A stretch of 64,000 nucleotides of DNA, taken from contig NZ_JAEKJR010000001.1 of the NCBI RefSeq assembly GCF_017303155.1, forward strand, positions 310,001 through 374,000, read 5' to 3'. Below are positions 32,949 through 41,773 of this stretch, piece by piece. The notes under the pieces were generated by a model, which did not search any database, had not been told where the DNA came from, and saw nothing but the letters and a program-made list of their open reading frames with translations. The DNA comes from Microbulbifer salipaludis (GTDB lineage Bacteria; Pseudomonadota; Gammaproteobacteria; Pseudomonadales; Cellvibrionaceae). Made by a program: the position numbers and the translations under genes. Numbering within the stretch: position 1 is the stretch's first letter; each line of letters starts with the position of its first letter.

Positions 32949-34634
32949 TCACTGAGCTTTGCGGAACAGATCCCCAAAGAAATCCCCCCGGTACCAGCGC
33001 GGGCTTTCATCGGCGTCCGTCACTTCGCGTGCGATGGCGTAGTTCACTTCGGCAAACTGTTGCGCGGCGATGTAGTTGACCTGCTCATCCGCCTCGTCAC
33101 TGGGGCGGTGGTAGCGCGACTGGAGAAATTCTACTTGCGCTGCGGTGCCATTGATTTGCTTGTCGATGGCTTCGCGCCCGGTGATCAGGTAGATGGCGGG
33201 TACGCCCTGGCGCACGAAGCTGTAGTGGTCGCTGCGCACAAAGATGACCTGCTCCGGCATCGGGTCGGGACTGAGCTTGAGGTTGGCCCGCTGGGCGGCG
33301 CGCGCTGCGGTTTTGCCGAGGCTTGAGTGTTCGGCGCCGAAGGCGATCACATCCTGGAACGGATACAACAGCATCGGCATATCCAGGTTGATGTTGGCCA
33401 CCATGGCTCGCGGCGCAACGGGCGGATGCTGGGCGAAGTAGTCGGAGCCGAGCAACCCCTCTTCTTCTGCGGTCACCGCCACAAACAGAATCGAGCGCCG
33501 CGGGGCCTGCGCGGATTCCGCAAACAGGCGGGCCACTTCCAGCATCACTGCAATACCGGCCGCATTGTCCTGGGCACCATTGTGAATGGTGTCGTGCCCG
33601 GATTCAGGGTCCGCGTCCCGCCCATGGGCGGCTGCACCAATATGGTCGAGATGCGCGGAAAAGATGACGTACTCATGCTTTAGTTTCGGGTCGCTGCCGG
33701 GTAGCAGGCCAACCACGTTGGGACTGATGAGCTTGCGGTGTGCGGCACTGCTGCGAACGGTCGCGCTATAAGGCAGGGGGAACCCTTTGGGTACCACGCC
33801 GTTTTCCATCTCGGTGTACACGGTATCGAGACTGCGCGATGCGCCCATGAACAACTGCTTGGCCGCGGGCATGTCCAGAACCACTCCCGGGTGCAAGCCG
33901 GGAATGGCGTTGCCGGGAATGTCGTCCGCGCGCACCCAGTCAAAGCTCGGGTCATTCACGTGCTCGGCAGAGCGGACAAACGGCCTGCGCGCTTCGCGCG
34001 CCGGGGTGTTCAGGGTGATCGTGCCCACCGCGCCAAGTTGCGCGGCGGTATCCCGCTTGGTGCGGCCTGAGGCGTAGTGGGCACCCACTTCACTGGGCAG
34101 TTTTGCCGGCCGGCCATCCAGCATCACCACGATTTTGCCCTGCACATCCAGCCCGGCGTAGTCATCGAGACCGTAGTCCGGCGCCGCGATGCCGTAACCG
34201 ACAAACACCAGGCCCGCAGAAACTACCGTGTCTTCACTGATCGTCGGGGGGGATGCGAGAAAATCTTCGCCCAGCTCAAAAGTGATGTCACCCTCACGTC
34301 CGTGCAGCACCAAGGTGGCCCGATCATCCCCCCAGTGAGCCTCGCGAAATGGCACCGACTGAAAGTAATCATCGCCGGTGATCGACTGCAGGCCGAGTGC
34401 CGCAAAACGGTCGGCGACATACTGCGCGGCCTGCCGGTAACCCGCAGTGCCTGTCTGGCGCCCGGCCAGCGCATCGGCGGCAAGGTATTCCACATCTGCG
34501 CGCATCTTTTCGCTGTCGGCAGTTGGGATGGGGGGCTGGCCCGAGAGGCGGGCGCAGGCACCAATGCCCGCCCCCAGAAGTATGGAGAGGGTTGCCGCTA
34601 CAGCAATGCGACCAGCGATACGGTTTATTCTCAT
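32949..34634 (-). CDS. M28 family metallopeptidase (predicted lipoprotein)
   Basis: A 561-residue zinc aminopeptidase-type protein with an N-terminal export signal ending IGAC, a probable lipobox. A PA insert domain around residues 130-280 (GLVFVGYGIAAPDYGLDDYA, GKIVVMLDGRPAKLP) precedes the M28 catalytic core. Zinc ligands and catalytic acids are visible in order: SAHLDHIG, DNAAGIAVML, AEEEGLLGSDYFA, NINLDMP and SDHYSFVRQGVPA. It would trim peptides in the periplasm or at the cell surface. It is convergent with the GNAT/C39 gene (14 bases apart). Confidence 0.9.
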   Translation of the reverse strand: MRINRIAGRIAVAATLSILLGAGIGACARLSGQPPIPTADSEKMRADVEYLAADALAGRQTGTAGYRQAAQYVADRFAALGLQSITGDDYFQSVPFREAHWGDDRATLVLHGREGDITFELGEDFLASPPTISEDTVVSAGLVFVGYGIAAPDYGLDDYAGLDVQGKIVVMLDGRPAKLPSEVGAHYASGRTKRDTAAQLGAVGTITLNTPAREARRPFVRSAEHVNDPSFDWVRADDIPGNAIPGLHPGVVLDMPAAKQLFMGASRSLDTVYTEMENGVVPKGFPLPYSATVRSSAAHRKLISPNVVGLLPGSDPKLKHEYVIFSAHLDHIGAAAHGRDADPESGHDTIHNGAQDNAAGIAVMLEVARLFAESAQAPRRSILFVAVTAEEEGLLGSDYFAQHPPVAPRAMVANINLDMPMLLYPFQDVIAFGAEHSSLGKTAARAAQRANLKLSPDPMPEQVIFVRSDHYSFVRQGVPAIYLITGREAIDKQINGTAAQVEFLQSRYHRPSDEADEQVNYIAAQQFAEVNYAIAREVTDADESPRWYRGDFFGDLFRKAQ

Positions 34635-34773
34635 GGGAAGCTCGTCAGAATCGGTCTTGCAAGTATCGTTTGTGAGCGAACGCGGCTACGAACCTGGTGA
34701 CCGAATGTTTTTTGGGAATCTTGCGGGCGAGCTTAACACGGACACCGGTATCCAGACCGGCGATTGGCGGGCA

Positions 34774-35520
34774 TCAGTGGCGAGGTGCAAGTCTCATAAA
34801 ACTGCTGGCAACGGCATTTTCGGCGAGTTCGTGGGCCCGGTCTGCACAGAAATCGCCGTGGGCGCCGAGCAGATGGTAAAAAGGCAGGTTCAACAGCCGC
34901 TGGAAGTCAGCGGCGAGCCAGCGCTGGCTGTTTTCGTGTTCGGGCGTGGCTCGACGACGCCAGCCGGGCGCCACCTGCATCCCACGATGCACGCCACTCA
35001 AGCGCAGCATCCATTTGCCGGCCCAGCTGCAGCCGGTCCAGCCGTCCCAGTATTGCAATGCATCGCAGGTGAGCAGCAGGCCACCGGCCTGCGGAACATA
35101 CAGGGCCGCCTCGGGCACTTTGCTGTTGCTGAACTCGAATACCCGCCCACCGGTAACCGGGCAGGTACCGCCGTCGGTAAGAAACTGGTCGGCGGGAGGT
35201 AGTGGGTAGTGATCGGAGTGGGCCTGGCGCCAGAAAAACACGTTGAAGCGGTCGCGGTAGTATAGATCGTCGCAACCGTGGTAGTAGCCGAGCCGCACCG
35301 CCTGGCGCACACGACCGAGCTCGCACAGCCGCTCCTCTTCCAGGCGGCGAAGCCGCACGGGGTTCACCAGCAACAGGTCATCGCCGGAGCGCAGGATGCC
35401 CATGTTGCGGTTCACCACTACCCGGGGGGCGATCCGGGCCGTACCGCGCACCACAAAAAAATCCGGCAACACCTGATGGATGTGGCCGTGGGGCAGTGGT
35501 GCGGGGTAGGCGATATGCAT
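34774..35520 (-). CDS. Metallo-beta-lactamase-fold-like protein, DUF4336-like
   Basis: A 248-residue cytoplasmic protein. The pattern LLLVNPVRLRRLEEERLCEL, then VRQAVRLGYYHGCDDLYY, and later GGLLLTCDALQYWDGWTG and LGAHGDFCADRAHEL, resembles the DUF4336 and related metallo-beta-lactamase-like group. The canonical HxHxDH zinc motif is missing, so any hydrolase activity is doubtful. No close functional name is offered. It lies between the M28 peptidase and the ACT-domain gene on the same strand, with gaps of 99-139 bases. Confidence 0.6.
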   Translation of the reverse strand: MHIAYPAPLPHGHIHQVLPDFFVVRGTARIAPRVVVNRNMGILRSGDDLLLVNPVRLRRLEEERLCELGRVRQAVRLGYYHGCDDLYYRDRFNVFFWRQAHSDHYPLPPADQFLTDGGTCPVTGGRVFEFSNSKVPEAALYVPQAGGLLLTCDALQYWDGWTGCSWAGKWMLRLSGVHRGMQVAPGWRRRATPEHENSQRWLAADFQRLLNLPFYHLLGAHGDFCADRAHELAENAVASSFMRLAPRH

Positions 35521-35619
35521 GCTCTCGGGACGCTCCTCAGCGGCGCTCCCTGCCGGATATCGATCTTGAGTGGGGCCTCTTGTGTGCGGGCTCCTGTAGC
35601 TGACCTCAGCAGTTCTGCG

Positions 35620-36030
35620 CTAACTGTACTGCAGACGATTGCTGATGCCGTACAGGATCTGCATGGCCTGCGCCGCATCGCGCTCACTCACCAGCAGGTG
35701 CTCGTGGAAGCGGGCAGACACGATGTTGGCCTGGATACCGGCGTCGGCGAGCTCGCCCACAATAATGCCGGTCAGCCCGGGTACCTGCAGGCACGCGGTG
35801 TACTGCAGGGTAATCTGGCGATAGCTGCCCTCCTCCGGGATGGCTTCGTGCTCGGCTATTTCTCGTGGCAGCAGCGCACAGACACCCTCGCGCTCACGAA
35901 ACACACACAGGCACTCACGCAATAACCGCTGCAGTTGCGTGTCGTCGAGAGTGCACATCACCAGCGGGGTGCGGTTCAGAATCGGGGTCATACGCTGCAA
36001 CAGCTGGTCGATTTTTACCTGGGCATTCAT
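35620..36030 (-). CDS. ACT domain-containing protein
   Basis: A 136-residue protein with a C-terminal ACT-like fold: ITLQYTACLQVPGLTGIIVG, ELADAGIQANIVSARFHEHLLV and the final helix ERDAAQAMQILYGISNRL. The N-terminal half (LVMCTLDDTQLQRLL) gives a second sub-domain, as in the small stand-alone ACT_7-type proteins. ACT domains usually bind amino acids to regulate an enzyme; no partner enzyme is evident here. Confidence 0.7.
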   Translation of the reverse strand: MNAQVKIDQLLQRMTPILNRTPLVMCTLDDTQLQRLLRECLCVFREREGVCALLPREIAEHEAIPEEGSYRQITLQYTACLQVPGLTGIIVGELADAGIQANIVSARFHEHLLVSERDAAQAMQILYGISNRLQYS

Positions 36031-36066
36031 GATGCTTGCGTCTCCAGTCTGATAATGGGTACCCGG

Positions 36067-36921
36067 TCACTCCGGCCGGCGATTTTTCGGTTTCGCAGAC
36101 TTGTCTTTCACACGCGCTTTCGCGGTGTTTTTGCGCTTCTGGGGCGATGCCACGGCGGGGGCTGTATCTTCGCCGCCAAAGGTTTCACCCTCAAATTCCG
36201 GTTCTCCCTCGGCGGGTGTGGTATCGACCAGCTCCGCGGTGACCGCCTCGGTTTCCCAGCGGTCGAGGGCGGTATCAATATCTTTCTCAATGTCCATGCG
36301 CGGAAATTCCGGGCAGGGCGCGTCTTTCTCGGGGTTGTGCCAGCCGGACAGCGGTGCGACGAAAACCACCAGGGATTTATGCAGGTAGTTGCGCCCGATG
36401 CTGGCCTCGGTCCAGGTGGTCTGCCAGGCATACTTGCCCCTGACCGCGTAATCGCTTTCGTAGGATTTCAGGGTGAGAAAATAGGGGTACAGGCGGCCGC
36501 CGCGACACACGATCCTGCGCTCGGTTTTGATGTTGGCCATTTGGGTGAAGGGGTCGAAATACCAGCGAATGTCGTACCCGTAAGCGAACTTCATCTGGTC
36601 GCCGTGACGACTGAACGCGTAGGAGCGGCCGGTGCCGTCCTTGTTCAGGCTCCACACATGCTGCGCTTCACCATCGCGGGAAATCAACCAGTTGCCGACC
36701 CACTGTGACGCCTGCAGGCGGGATTCGGTATTCCAGCCGGGGTATTGGGCCTCTTCCACCTGCTTCTCGGAACTCTCGGCATCGGCTCCCTGCTGCGCGC
36801 TTTCCTCGGCTTGGGAATGCAGACCGTAGCCGGTAATCGCCACGGCCGCTGCCCACGCGAGCGGGCGCAGGATTCGCGCGGCCATTGCGCGCTGCGAGGA
36901 GCTAAAGCGTTGCTGTGTCAC
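36067..36921 (-). CDS. Exported protein, paralogue of the neighbour at 37059
   Basis: A protein of about 284 residues with an N-terminal hydrophobic segment (LRPLAWAAAVAITGYGL). The core begins QWVGNWLISRDGEAQHVWSL and NKDGTGRSYAF, which lines up with QWAGNWLVVGQGDEQLVWQL and SDGTGFAHGF in the next protein upstream. A later GWHNPEKDAPCPEF aligns with NWQTPNHGAECPNL. The C-terminal 70 residues are acidic, then Lys/Arg-rich and low in complexity. A GTG at 36921 with GGAG seven bases upstream is chosen; an ATG at 36885 lacks a good site. Family and function not recognised. Confidence 0.6.
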   Translation of the reverse strand: MTQQRFSSSQRAMAARILRPLAWAAAVAITGYGLHSQAEESAQQGADAESSEKQVEEAQYPGWNTESRLQASQWVGNWLISRDGEAQHVWSLNKDGTGRSYAFSRHGDQMKFAYGYDIRWYFDPFTQMANIKTERRIVCRGGRLYPYFLTLKSYESDYAVRGKYAWQTTWTEASIGRNYLHKSLVVFVAPLSGWHNPEKDAPCPEFPRMDIEKDIDTALDRWETEAVTAELVDTTPAEGEPEFEGETFGGEDTAPAVASPQKRKNTAKARVKDKSAKPKNRRPE

Positions 36922-37058
36922 AGCCGGTCTCCGCTTGCGCTTTACCCGTCCCTGAGTGTCTGGCGAATGGATGGGGCCGCCGAAGGGTCGCTCCTGACCG
37001 GGCCGGCGGCTTCGCACCGCTTGGTGCACTGTCACGTTCCTGCTTCCGCGGCCGGCGC

Positions 37059-37604
37059 TCAGTTACCCGCAGAGGCAGTCTGCTGGGGATCCTTGCGCTG
37101 GCCTTCGTACAGGTTCGGGCACTCGGCGCCGTGATTGGGCGTCTGCCAGTTGGGCAGGCGGCGCTGAAACGCCAGAATGCCGCCGTTGTGCTGCCGCCAG
37201 TGACGCCCATCGATGACGTTGAAGTCTAGGGTGACGGGGCTCCAACCGGTAAATTGCGCATAGACCATGCCGCTGTTGCAGTGCAGGGTGCCGCCGGTGC
37301 GAATGCGCACCGTATCGCCCTCAATGCGCCAGGATATGGCGAAGCCGTGTGTGAGCTGCCCGTCTTTGCGGAAACCGTGGGCAAACCCGGTACCGTCCGA
37401 CTTGAGCTGCCAAACCAGCTGCTCATCGCCCTGCCCCACTACCAGCCAGTTGCCTGCCCACTGGTGGGCGTTGGCTTGATCCGGCGTTTTGGACTGAGCG
37501 GTCGCGATCATCGGGACCAGAAAGAACACTACAAGCACCAGCACGTAGGCCTGCAGCAGGGATAGGAGAACGGGACGGAAGGACAACTGACGCAACAACT
37601 TCAT
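37059..37604 (-). CDS. Exported protein, paralogue of the neighbour at 36067
   Basis: A 181-residue protein with a hydrophobic N-terminus (LLSLLQAYVLVLVVFFLVPM) that serves as signal peptide or anchor, then AQSKTPDQANAHQWAGNWLV. It shares the order of short motifs with the protein at 36067 (WxGNWL, VWxL, DGTG, a Cys after the mid-strand, and a final CPxx), pointing to an old tandem duplication. The single conserved Cys pair (LHCNSG and AECPNL) could form a disulfide in the periplasm. Fold guess: lipocalin-like or MORN-like sheet. Function not recognised. Confidence 0.6.
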   Translation of the reverse strand: MKLLRQLSFRPVLLSLLQAYVLVLVVFFLVPMIATAQSKTPDQANAHQWAGNWLVVGQGDEQLVWQLKSDGTGFAHGFRKDGQLTHGFAISWRIEGDTVRIRTGGTLHCNSGMVYAQFTGWSPVTLDFNVIDGRHWRQHNGGILAFQRRLPNWQTPNHGAECPNLYEGQRKDPQQTASAGN

Positions 37605-37781
37605 GCGGCACTCTTCTCTGTTGGATTCTACGACTGGCGGTTATTTGAACAACCTAATTAAAAGCCTAGTCGTAAATCTCAACTGTGGCAGCGGATGCGA
37701 CAAAATTCTTTGATTCCGCGCCAAGGCACCTTAACCGCGGCCATAACCTGCCCCGCAGAGTCCACATTCAGCTCGACCCGG

Positions 37782-38981
37782 TCACCGTCGCCGGCGGCGA
37801 AGCCGGTACCACAGCAGTCCGCCCACACCGAGGGCGGCGACAAACAGTACCGCGGCCCAGGCATACACAGCGCTGCCAGAGGATGGCTGCATCTGTTCCC
37901 GCGCGCGCACCACATTGCCCAGCAGGCGCTGGAACTTATCAATTACCTCGTTACTGGGCGCACGGTCGAGGATCGACTGGCGCAACTCCTGCCACTGCTG
38001 ATCGAGCTGTGCCGCAAGCGCGGGATTGCGCGACACCAGTTGCGGCCGGGCCTGGGCATAACCTTCACGCAAGCCAAGCATCACCTGGTGATAGGCACTG
38101 GCGGTATCGCCGCCGCGATAGGCGCTCTGTGCCAGATACAAAAGCCCCGCTGCCCGTGCCAGCGGGTGCTGTAGATGGGCGGTTTCCTGCGGATGGGCCC
38201 GCCACCACATCAGGGCATCGCGGGCCTGAGACGGTAATTCTGCGGGGCGCAAGATCGCCGCGCCGGGCAATCCCACCAGCGCGGGGTACTCTCTGGCACG
38301 CTCGAGTGCTGGGGCGGACTCGGGGGCGGCAAACCCGGCCACCATCACCGCCAGGGCCCAGCGCTCGCGATGGCTGAGGTCACCATCGACGTCGGCATCG
38401 TGGGCGTCGTTGCGGGTAGGTTCGAGCACGTTGTAGAAATCGTACAGGCTAAGGTTGGCCATGCGCGCCGGATCATTCAGCTTGCGCTCTGCCTGGGGCG
38501 CATCGCCGCGCACGCCGTGACAGTGTTGGCACCGGTCCTGATACAACGCCAGTGCTTCGCCCGCAGGGGGCAGCGGCTCAGCCGGCGAGCGGGGTAACTG
38601 GTAGAGCGCGGCAAAGCGATCGGCGGCGGTATTGGCACGCTGGCGCACTTCGGCCACCGGTGCGCGCTTGTCCACCGCCTGCGCCAGCGCGCGCAGGTTC
38701 TCCAGCAACTGGGCGCGGCCGGGCTTGTCCGGCAACGCCTGGAGCAGTGACGTGGCCACTTCTACATTGCCCTGCAGCTGGCGATACAGGCTGCGGTCGC
38801 GGATTGCGCCACCCACCACCGCCTCGGGGTAATCCACCGCCACAAATGACAGCAGGTTCACCGCGCGCGCAGCGGTACTGCGGTTCTGCTGGTCGACCGC
38901 GGGCTGTGCCCAGGCCCACCCCCAGAAAAGGCAGAGAGCGAGCACAGGCAGGTAACGCTGGCGTGGATGAGTACTGGGCAT
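37782..38981 (-). CDS. Cytochrome c domain of FTR1-type iron system, without permease
   Basis: A 399-residue exported protein (signal peptide ending AWAQ). The segment LLSFVAVDYPEAVVGGAI near residue 42 and the helical region after it match the N-terminal part of cytochrome c/FTR1 fusion iron permeases. A single haem site, CQHCH, near residue 149 follows, with KLNDPARMANLSLYDFYNVL after it. The C-terminus has one membrane helix (AWAAVLFVAALGVGGLLWY) and a basic tail RLRRRRR. The FTR1 permease helices with REGxE motifs are absent here and in neighbouring genes. It could be a periplasmic membrane-anchored redox partner. Function is inferred by homology pattern only. Confidence 0.65.
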   Translation of the reverse strand: MPSTHPRQRYLPVLALCLFWGWAWAQPAVDQQNRSTAARAVNLLSFVAVDYPEAVVGGAIRDRSLYRQLQGNVEVATSLLQALPDKPGRAQLLENLRALAQAVDKRAPVAEVRQRANTAADRFAALYQLPRSPAEPLPPAGEALALYQDRCQHCHGVRGDAPQAERKLNDPARMANLSLYDFYNVLEPTRNDAHDADVDGDLSHRERWALAVMVAGFAAPESAPALERAREYPALVGLPGAAILRPAELPSQARDALMWWRAHPQETAHLQHPLARAAGLLYLAQSAYRGGDTASAYHQVMLGLREGYAQARPQLVSRNPALAAQLDQQWQELRQSILDRAPSNEVIDKFQRLLGNVVRAREQMQPSSGSAVYAWAAVLFVAALGVGGLLWYRLRRRRR

Positions 38982-39067
38982 GTTGTCGCTGGCGGAAATT
39001 TTTTGATACCCCGTTCTAGCCTAGCAGTAACGTGGAGTACAAAAAGCGGCACCAAAACAGCAGACAT

Positions 39068-39095
39068 AAAAAAACCCCGCAGGAGCGGGGTTTTT
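39068..39095 (-). terminator. Bidirectional intrinsic terminator after dsbA
   Basis: AAAAACCCCGC-AGGA-GCGGGGTTTTT is symmetrical and gives a T run on both strands. It lies 13 bases past the stop of dsbA on the minus strand. Confidence 0.92.
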
Positions 39096-39108
39096 CAGCC
39101 TGGCTCAA

Positions 39109-39786
39109 TCAGCCCTTTTCGGCGCGTTCTTTCTCGATCAGGAAGTCCACCACGTCCAGCATCAGCTGCTGGCCATTGGATTTTCCTTTCAGCCCGGGCA
39201 GCGAGGTGCTGACACGGTACTTGCCGGCCACGACCATTTCCGGGGTGCCGCTCAGGTTGTAGGCGCGCTGCTTGGCCTGGCCCTGCTTGACCTTGCTGTT
39301 GATGGCGAAGGAGTTGAGCAGTTTCACCGCTTTTTCACCGTCGGCACCATTGTCGGCAAAGATCGCGGCAATGGCGGCGTTGTCCGGGTTCCAGTTGCGG
39401 CCGTCACGGTCGGCAAACATTTTGCGCTGCTGGGCGATGGCGTTGAACACCGGGCCATGCACCTTGTCCAGAGCACCCATGGCATCTGCCACGTAGAACA
39501 TGCGGGCATGCACTTCCATCACTGGCTGCCAGATGGCCGGAATCTTCTTCAGGGCGACGTCGGCGGGCATGGTTTGCTGCCATTTTTTCAGCGGCGCCTC
39601 GAAGTGGTAGCAGTGTCCACAGCCGTACCAGAACAGCTCGGTGACTTCGATCTTGCTATCGTCATCCTGGGCGACAGCCTGTGGCAGCACTTCGTAGTGC
39701 TGGCCTGCTTTGAACTTACCCGGTGACTCCTGGGCGCAGGCTGCAAGGCTCAGCAGCATGGTAAACAGGGCAACAACAGCTCTCAT
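39109..39786 (-). CDS. dsbA: Thiol:disulfide interchange protein DsbA, possible lipoprotein
   Basis: A 225-residue periplasmic oxidoreductase that puts disulfides into exported proteins. The active site is CGHC in FWYGCGHCYHFE near residue 57, and the cis-proline loop is SGTPEMVVAGKY. The signal sequence ends LLSLAACAQE, which reads as a lipobox (LAAC), so the enzyme may be membrane-anchored rather than soluble. Order dsbA - cytochrome c4 - engB - polA is shared with Pseudomonas. It has its own terminator; the cytochrome c4 gene upstream also has one. Confidence 0.92.
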   Translation of the reverse strand: MRAVVALFTMLLSLAACAQESPGKFKAGQHYEVLPQAVAQDDDSKIEVTELFWYGCGHCYHFEAPLKKWQQTMPADVALKKIPAIWQPVMEVHARMFYVADAMGALDKVHGPVFNAIAQQRKMFADRDGRNWNPDNAAIAAIFADNGADGEKAVKLLNSFAINSKVKQGQAKQRAYNLSGTPEMVVAGKYRVSTSLPGLKGKSNGQQLMLDVVDFLIEKERAEKG

Positions 39787-39923
39787 AGGGACTTACTCCA
39801 AACTTTTATTCTGGGTGACGGGCGCAGTATGACGGTTGCTTGCTGACGCCCGGCTGAATATAGACCGCGGAAATTATTGAAGTTCCCGGGCTCCGGTGCA
39901 ACCCGGGTGCGGCAGCAGGACAC

Positions 39924-39950
39924 AAAAAGGCCGGTCAGTGACCGGCCCTT
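39924..39950 (-). terminator. Intrinsic terminator after cytochrome c4 gene
   Basis: On the minus strand GGGCCGGTCA-CTGACCGGCC followed by TTTTTGTG, about 40 bases past the stop. Confidence 0.85.
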
Positions 39951-39990
39951 GTGACCCAGTGCCCGTTGCAGATGGCGAGCGGAACGAACG

Positions 39991-40641
39991 TTACTCGGTC
40001 AGGCCGGCAACATAGTTCGCCACGGCCTTGATTTCCGCATCGGTCAGCTGGCGGGCCACGGTGCGCATAACGCGAGTTTCGCCATCATTGGCGCGGGTGC
40101 CGGCGCGGAAGGCTTTCAGCTGCTTCTCCACATACTCTGCATACTGGCCGGACAGGCGCGGATAGCCCGCCGGGGCGTTGCCCAGACCGGTGGGTGAATG
40201 GCAGCCCATGCAGGCGGGAACACCGCTGGAGGGGTTACCGGCGCGGTAGATCTCGCGGCCCAGGGCCAGGCCATCCACGTTGTCGCCGTTGTTCAGCATG
40301 ACCGAGAAGGCCTCGGAGCCGGAAATCTGGATATTCTGCGAAGCGAAGAATGCTGCAATATCCTGCAGGTCCTGGTCGTTCATATTGTCCAGCATACCGG
40401 TCATTTCCGGCACTGCACGGTCGCCGTTTTTGACATCATGCAGCTGCTTGAGCAGGTACTTTTCACCAAGGCCGGCGATTTTCGGAAAGGTTGGTGCCGG
40501 GCTGTTGCCATCTGCACCGTGACAGGCAACACACATCGCCGCCTTCGCTTGCCCCGCAGTGGCGTCACCGGCGGCGTAACCTGCCTGAGCAAACGCTACC
40601 ATCCCCAAAGCCAAAGCGGCCTTCTTTATAATGCTGTTCAT
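39991..40641 (-). CDS. Dihaem cytochrome c4
   Basis: A 216-residue periplasmic dihaem cytochrome that passes electrons from the bc1 complex to terminal oxidases. The signal peptide ends AGYA-AGDA. Two haem sites are present, CVACH near residue 38 and CMGCH near 145, each followed by the proline- and glycine-rich segments ([16 protein letters not shown] and [15 protein letters not shown]) typical of the two-domain c4 fold. The ATG at 40641 has AGGA seven bases upstream; a longer frame to 40674 is not needed. It is divergent from engB. Confidence 0.92.
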   Translation of the reverse strand: MNSIIKKAALALGMVAFAQAGYAAGDATAGQAKAAMCVACHGADGNSPAPTFPKIAGLGEKYLLKQLHDVKNGDRAVPEMTGMLDNMNDQDLQDIAAFFASQNIQISGSEAFSVMLNNGDNVDGLALGREIYRAGNPSSGVPACMGCHSPTGLGNAPAGYPRLSGQYAEYVEKQLKAFRAGTRANDGETRVMRTVARQLTDAEIKAVANYVAGLTE

Positions 40642-40779
40642 ACGTCGTCCTGTTGCGCGCTGAATATTGAGCACCCGATTAACGTCGCTGGCGGCTATCC
40701 GTACGCCCGGCAGTCATCAGCGACGTTGAAACCGCGGCATTATATACTTGCGCGCCATCTGAGTGTACCGGGAAGACAC

Positions 40780-41442
40780 ATGTCTGAATCCAATGTAGAA
40801 CGAATCAACTTCCGCCGTGCGGAATTTTTAATCAGTGCCCCCACCCTGGCGGAATGCCCGGAGGACACAGGCGCCGAGGTCGCGTTCGCGGGTCGCTCGA
40901 ATGCGGGCAAATCCAGCGCCATCAACGCCCTGACCGACAACGGCAAGCTGGCGCGCACCTCCAAAACACCGGGGCGCACCCAGCTGATCAACTTCTTTCG
41001 CCTGAGTGAGCAGCAGCGACTGGTAGATCTGCCGGGCTATGGCTATGCCAAGGTAGCCCGCTCCATGAAAGACGAGTGGCAACGGCATCTCGCGTTTTAC
41101 CTGGAGCAACGCCAGTGCCTCAAGGGACTGGTACTGCTGATGGACATCCGCCAGCCGCTCAAGGAGTTCGACTTGCAGATGCTCTCGTGGGCAGTCAACG
41201 CCGGGCTGCCGGCACATATTCTGCTGACCAAGGCCGACAAGCTGAAAAACGGGCCCGCCAACAATGTGCGTTTCGCGGTGGAAAAGGAACTGAAGGCACT
41301 GGAACTGGACAACAACGTCAGCGTACAGATCTTCTCCTCTCCCAAGCGCAAGGGGCTGGAGAAGCTGGAGGCGCGCCTGAATCAGTGGCTGTCGCTGACG
41401 CCACCAGAGGCACAAGAAGACGACAACGCAACTCCCGCCTAG
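40780..41442 (+). CDS. engB: Ribosome biogenesis GTP-binding protein EngB (YihA/YsxC)
   Basis: A 220-residue GTPase required for large ribosomal subunit assembly. All G motifs are visible: G1 [10 protein letters not shown]2 [10 protein letters not shown]3 DLPGYG, G4 TKADK and G5 SSPKRKG. The frame is open far upstream, but only the ATG at 40780 gives the family N-terminus ([20 protein letters not shown]) and has GGAAG upstream; the upstream part overlaps the opposite-strand cytochrome gene. It converges with polA across a 740-base gap that carries the RNA candidates described below. Confidence 0.95.
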   Translation: MSESNVERINFRRAEFLISAPTLAECPEDTGAEVAFAGRSNAGKSSAINALTDNGKLARTSKTPGRTQLINFFRLSEQQRLVDLPGYGYAKVARSMKDEWQRHLAFYLEQRQCLKGLVLLMDIRQPLKEFDLQMLSWAVNAGLPAHILLTKADKLKNGPANNVRFAVEKELKALELDNNVSVQIFSSPKRKGLEKLEARLNQWLSLTPPEAQEDDNATPA

Positions 41443-41642
41443 CCTGACCGGCGATCACCGGTGCACCGTACGCCCGTATTCGGAGCCGACATCGGCCGTG
41501 CGGGCAATGGTGAAATGGCCCGCCAGAATTCGACTAGACTGAAGGTGAGACTGGTGAATTTGTCGGTGACACCCCACCGCATAGCCAGACCCTGACACTC
41601 GGTGCCGTTCAGCGCTGATATTGGACAGAGAAAAAATTGAGC

Positions 41643-41675
41643 AAAAAAAAAGCCGGCAGATTGCAGCTGCCGGCT
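41643..41675 (-). terminator. Strong minus-strand terminator in polA-engB gap (distal)
   Basis: On the minus strand AGCCGGCA-GCTGCAATC-TGCCGGCT followed by eight further T residues. No protein gene ends just upstream of it: polA stops over 500 bases away with another terminator between. Its likely client is an RNA transcribed from within the gap. Confidence 0.85.
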
Positions 41676-41773
41676 AGGGGTCAGTGCCCTTGGGGATGGG
41701 CACCTAGGGGAACACGCCCAGGGGGACGGGCGCGCTCTTGGGTTCTCACCCAAATTCCACTGCATCCGATGCA
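41643..41773 (-). ncRNA. Candidate structured RNA with four evenly spaced C-rich boxes
   Basis: Read on the minus strand, four C-rich boxes (GTCCCCCT, GTTCCCCTA, ATCCCCAA, GACCCCTA) recur every 14-15 bases between 41727 and 41675. Two of them sit in loops of perfect stems (CGCCC/GGGCG and GTGCCC/GGGCAC). Upstream are TTGGGT-GAGA-ACCCAA (41737-41752) and the palindrome TGCATCCGATGCA (41761-41773); downstream is a strong terminator. The 5' end is not known; a ribosome-site-like AGGGAG and an ATG at 41912 upstream open a frame that crosses the terminator, so coding is unlikely. C-rich loops of this kind usually pair with Shine-Dalgarno sequences. Confidence 0.4.
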
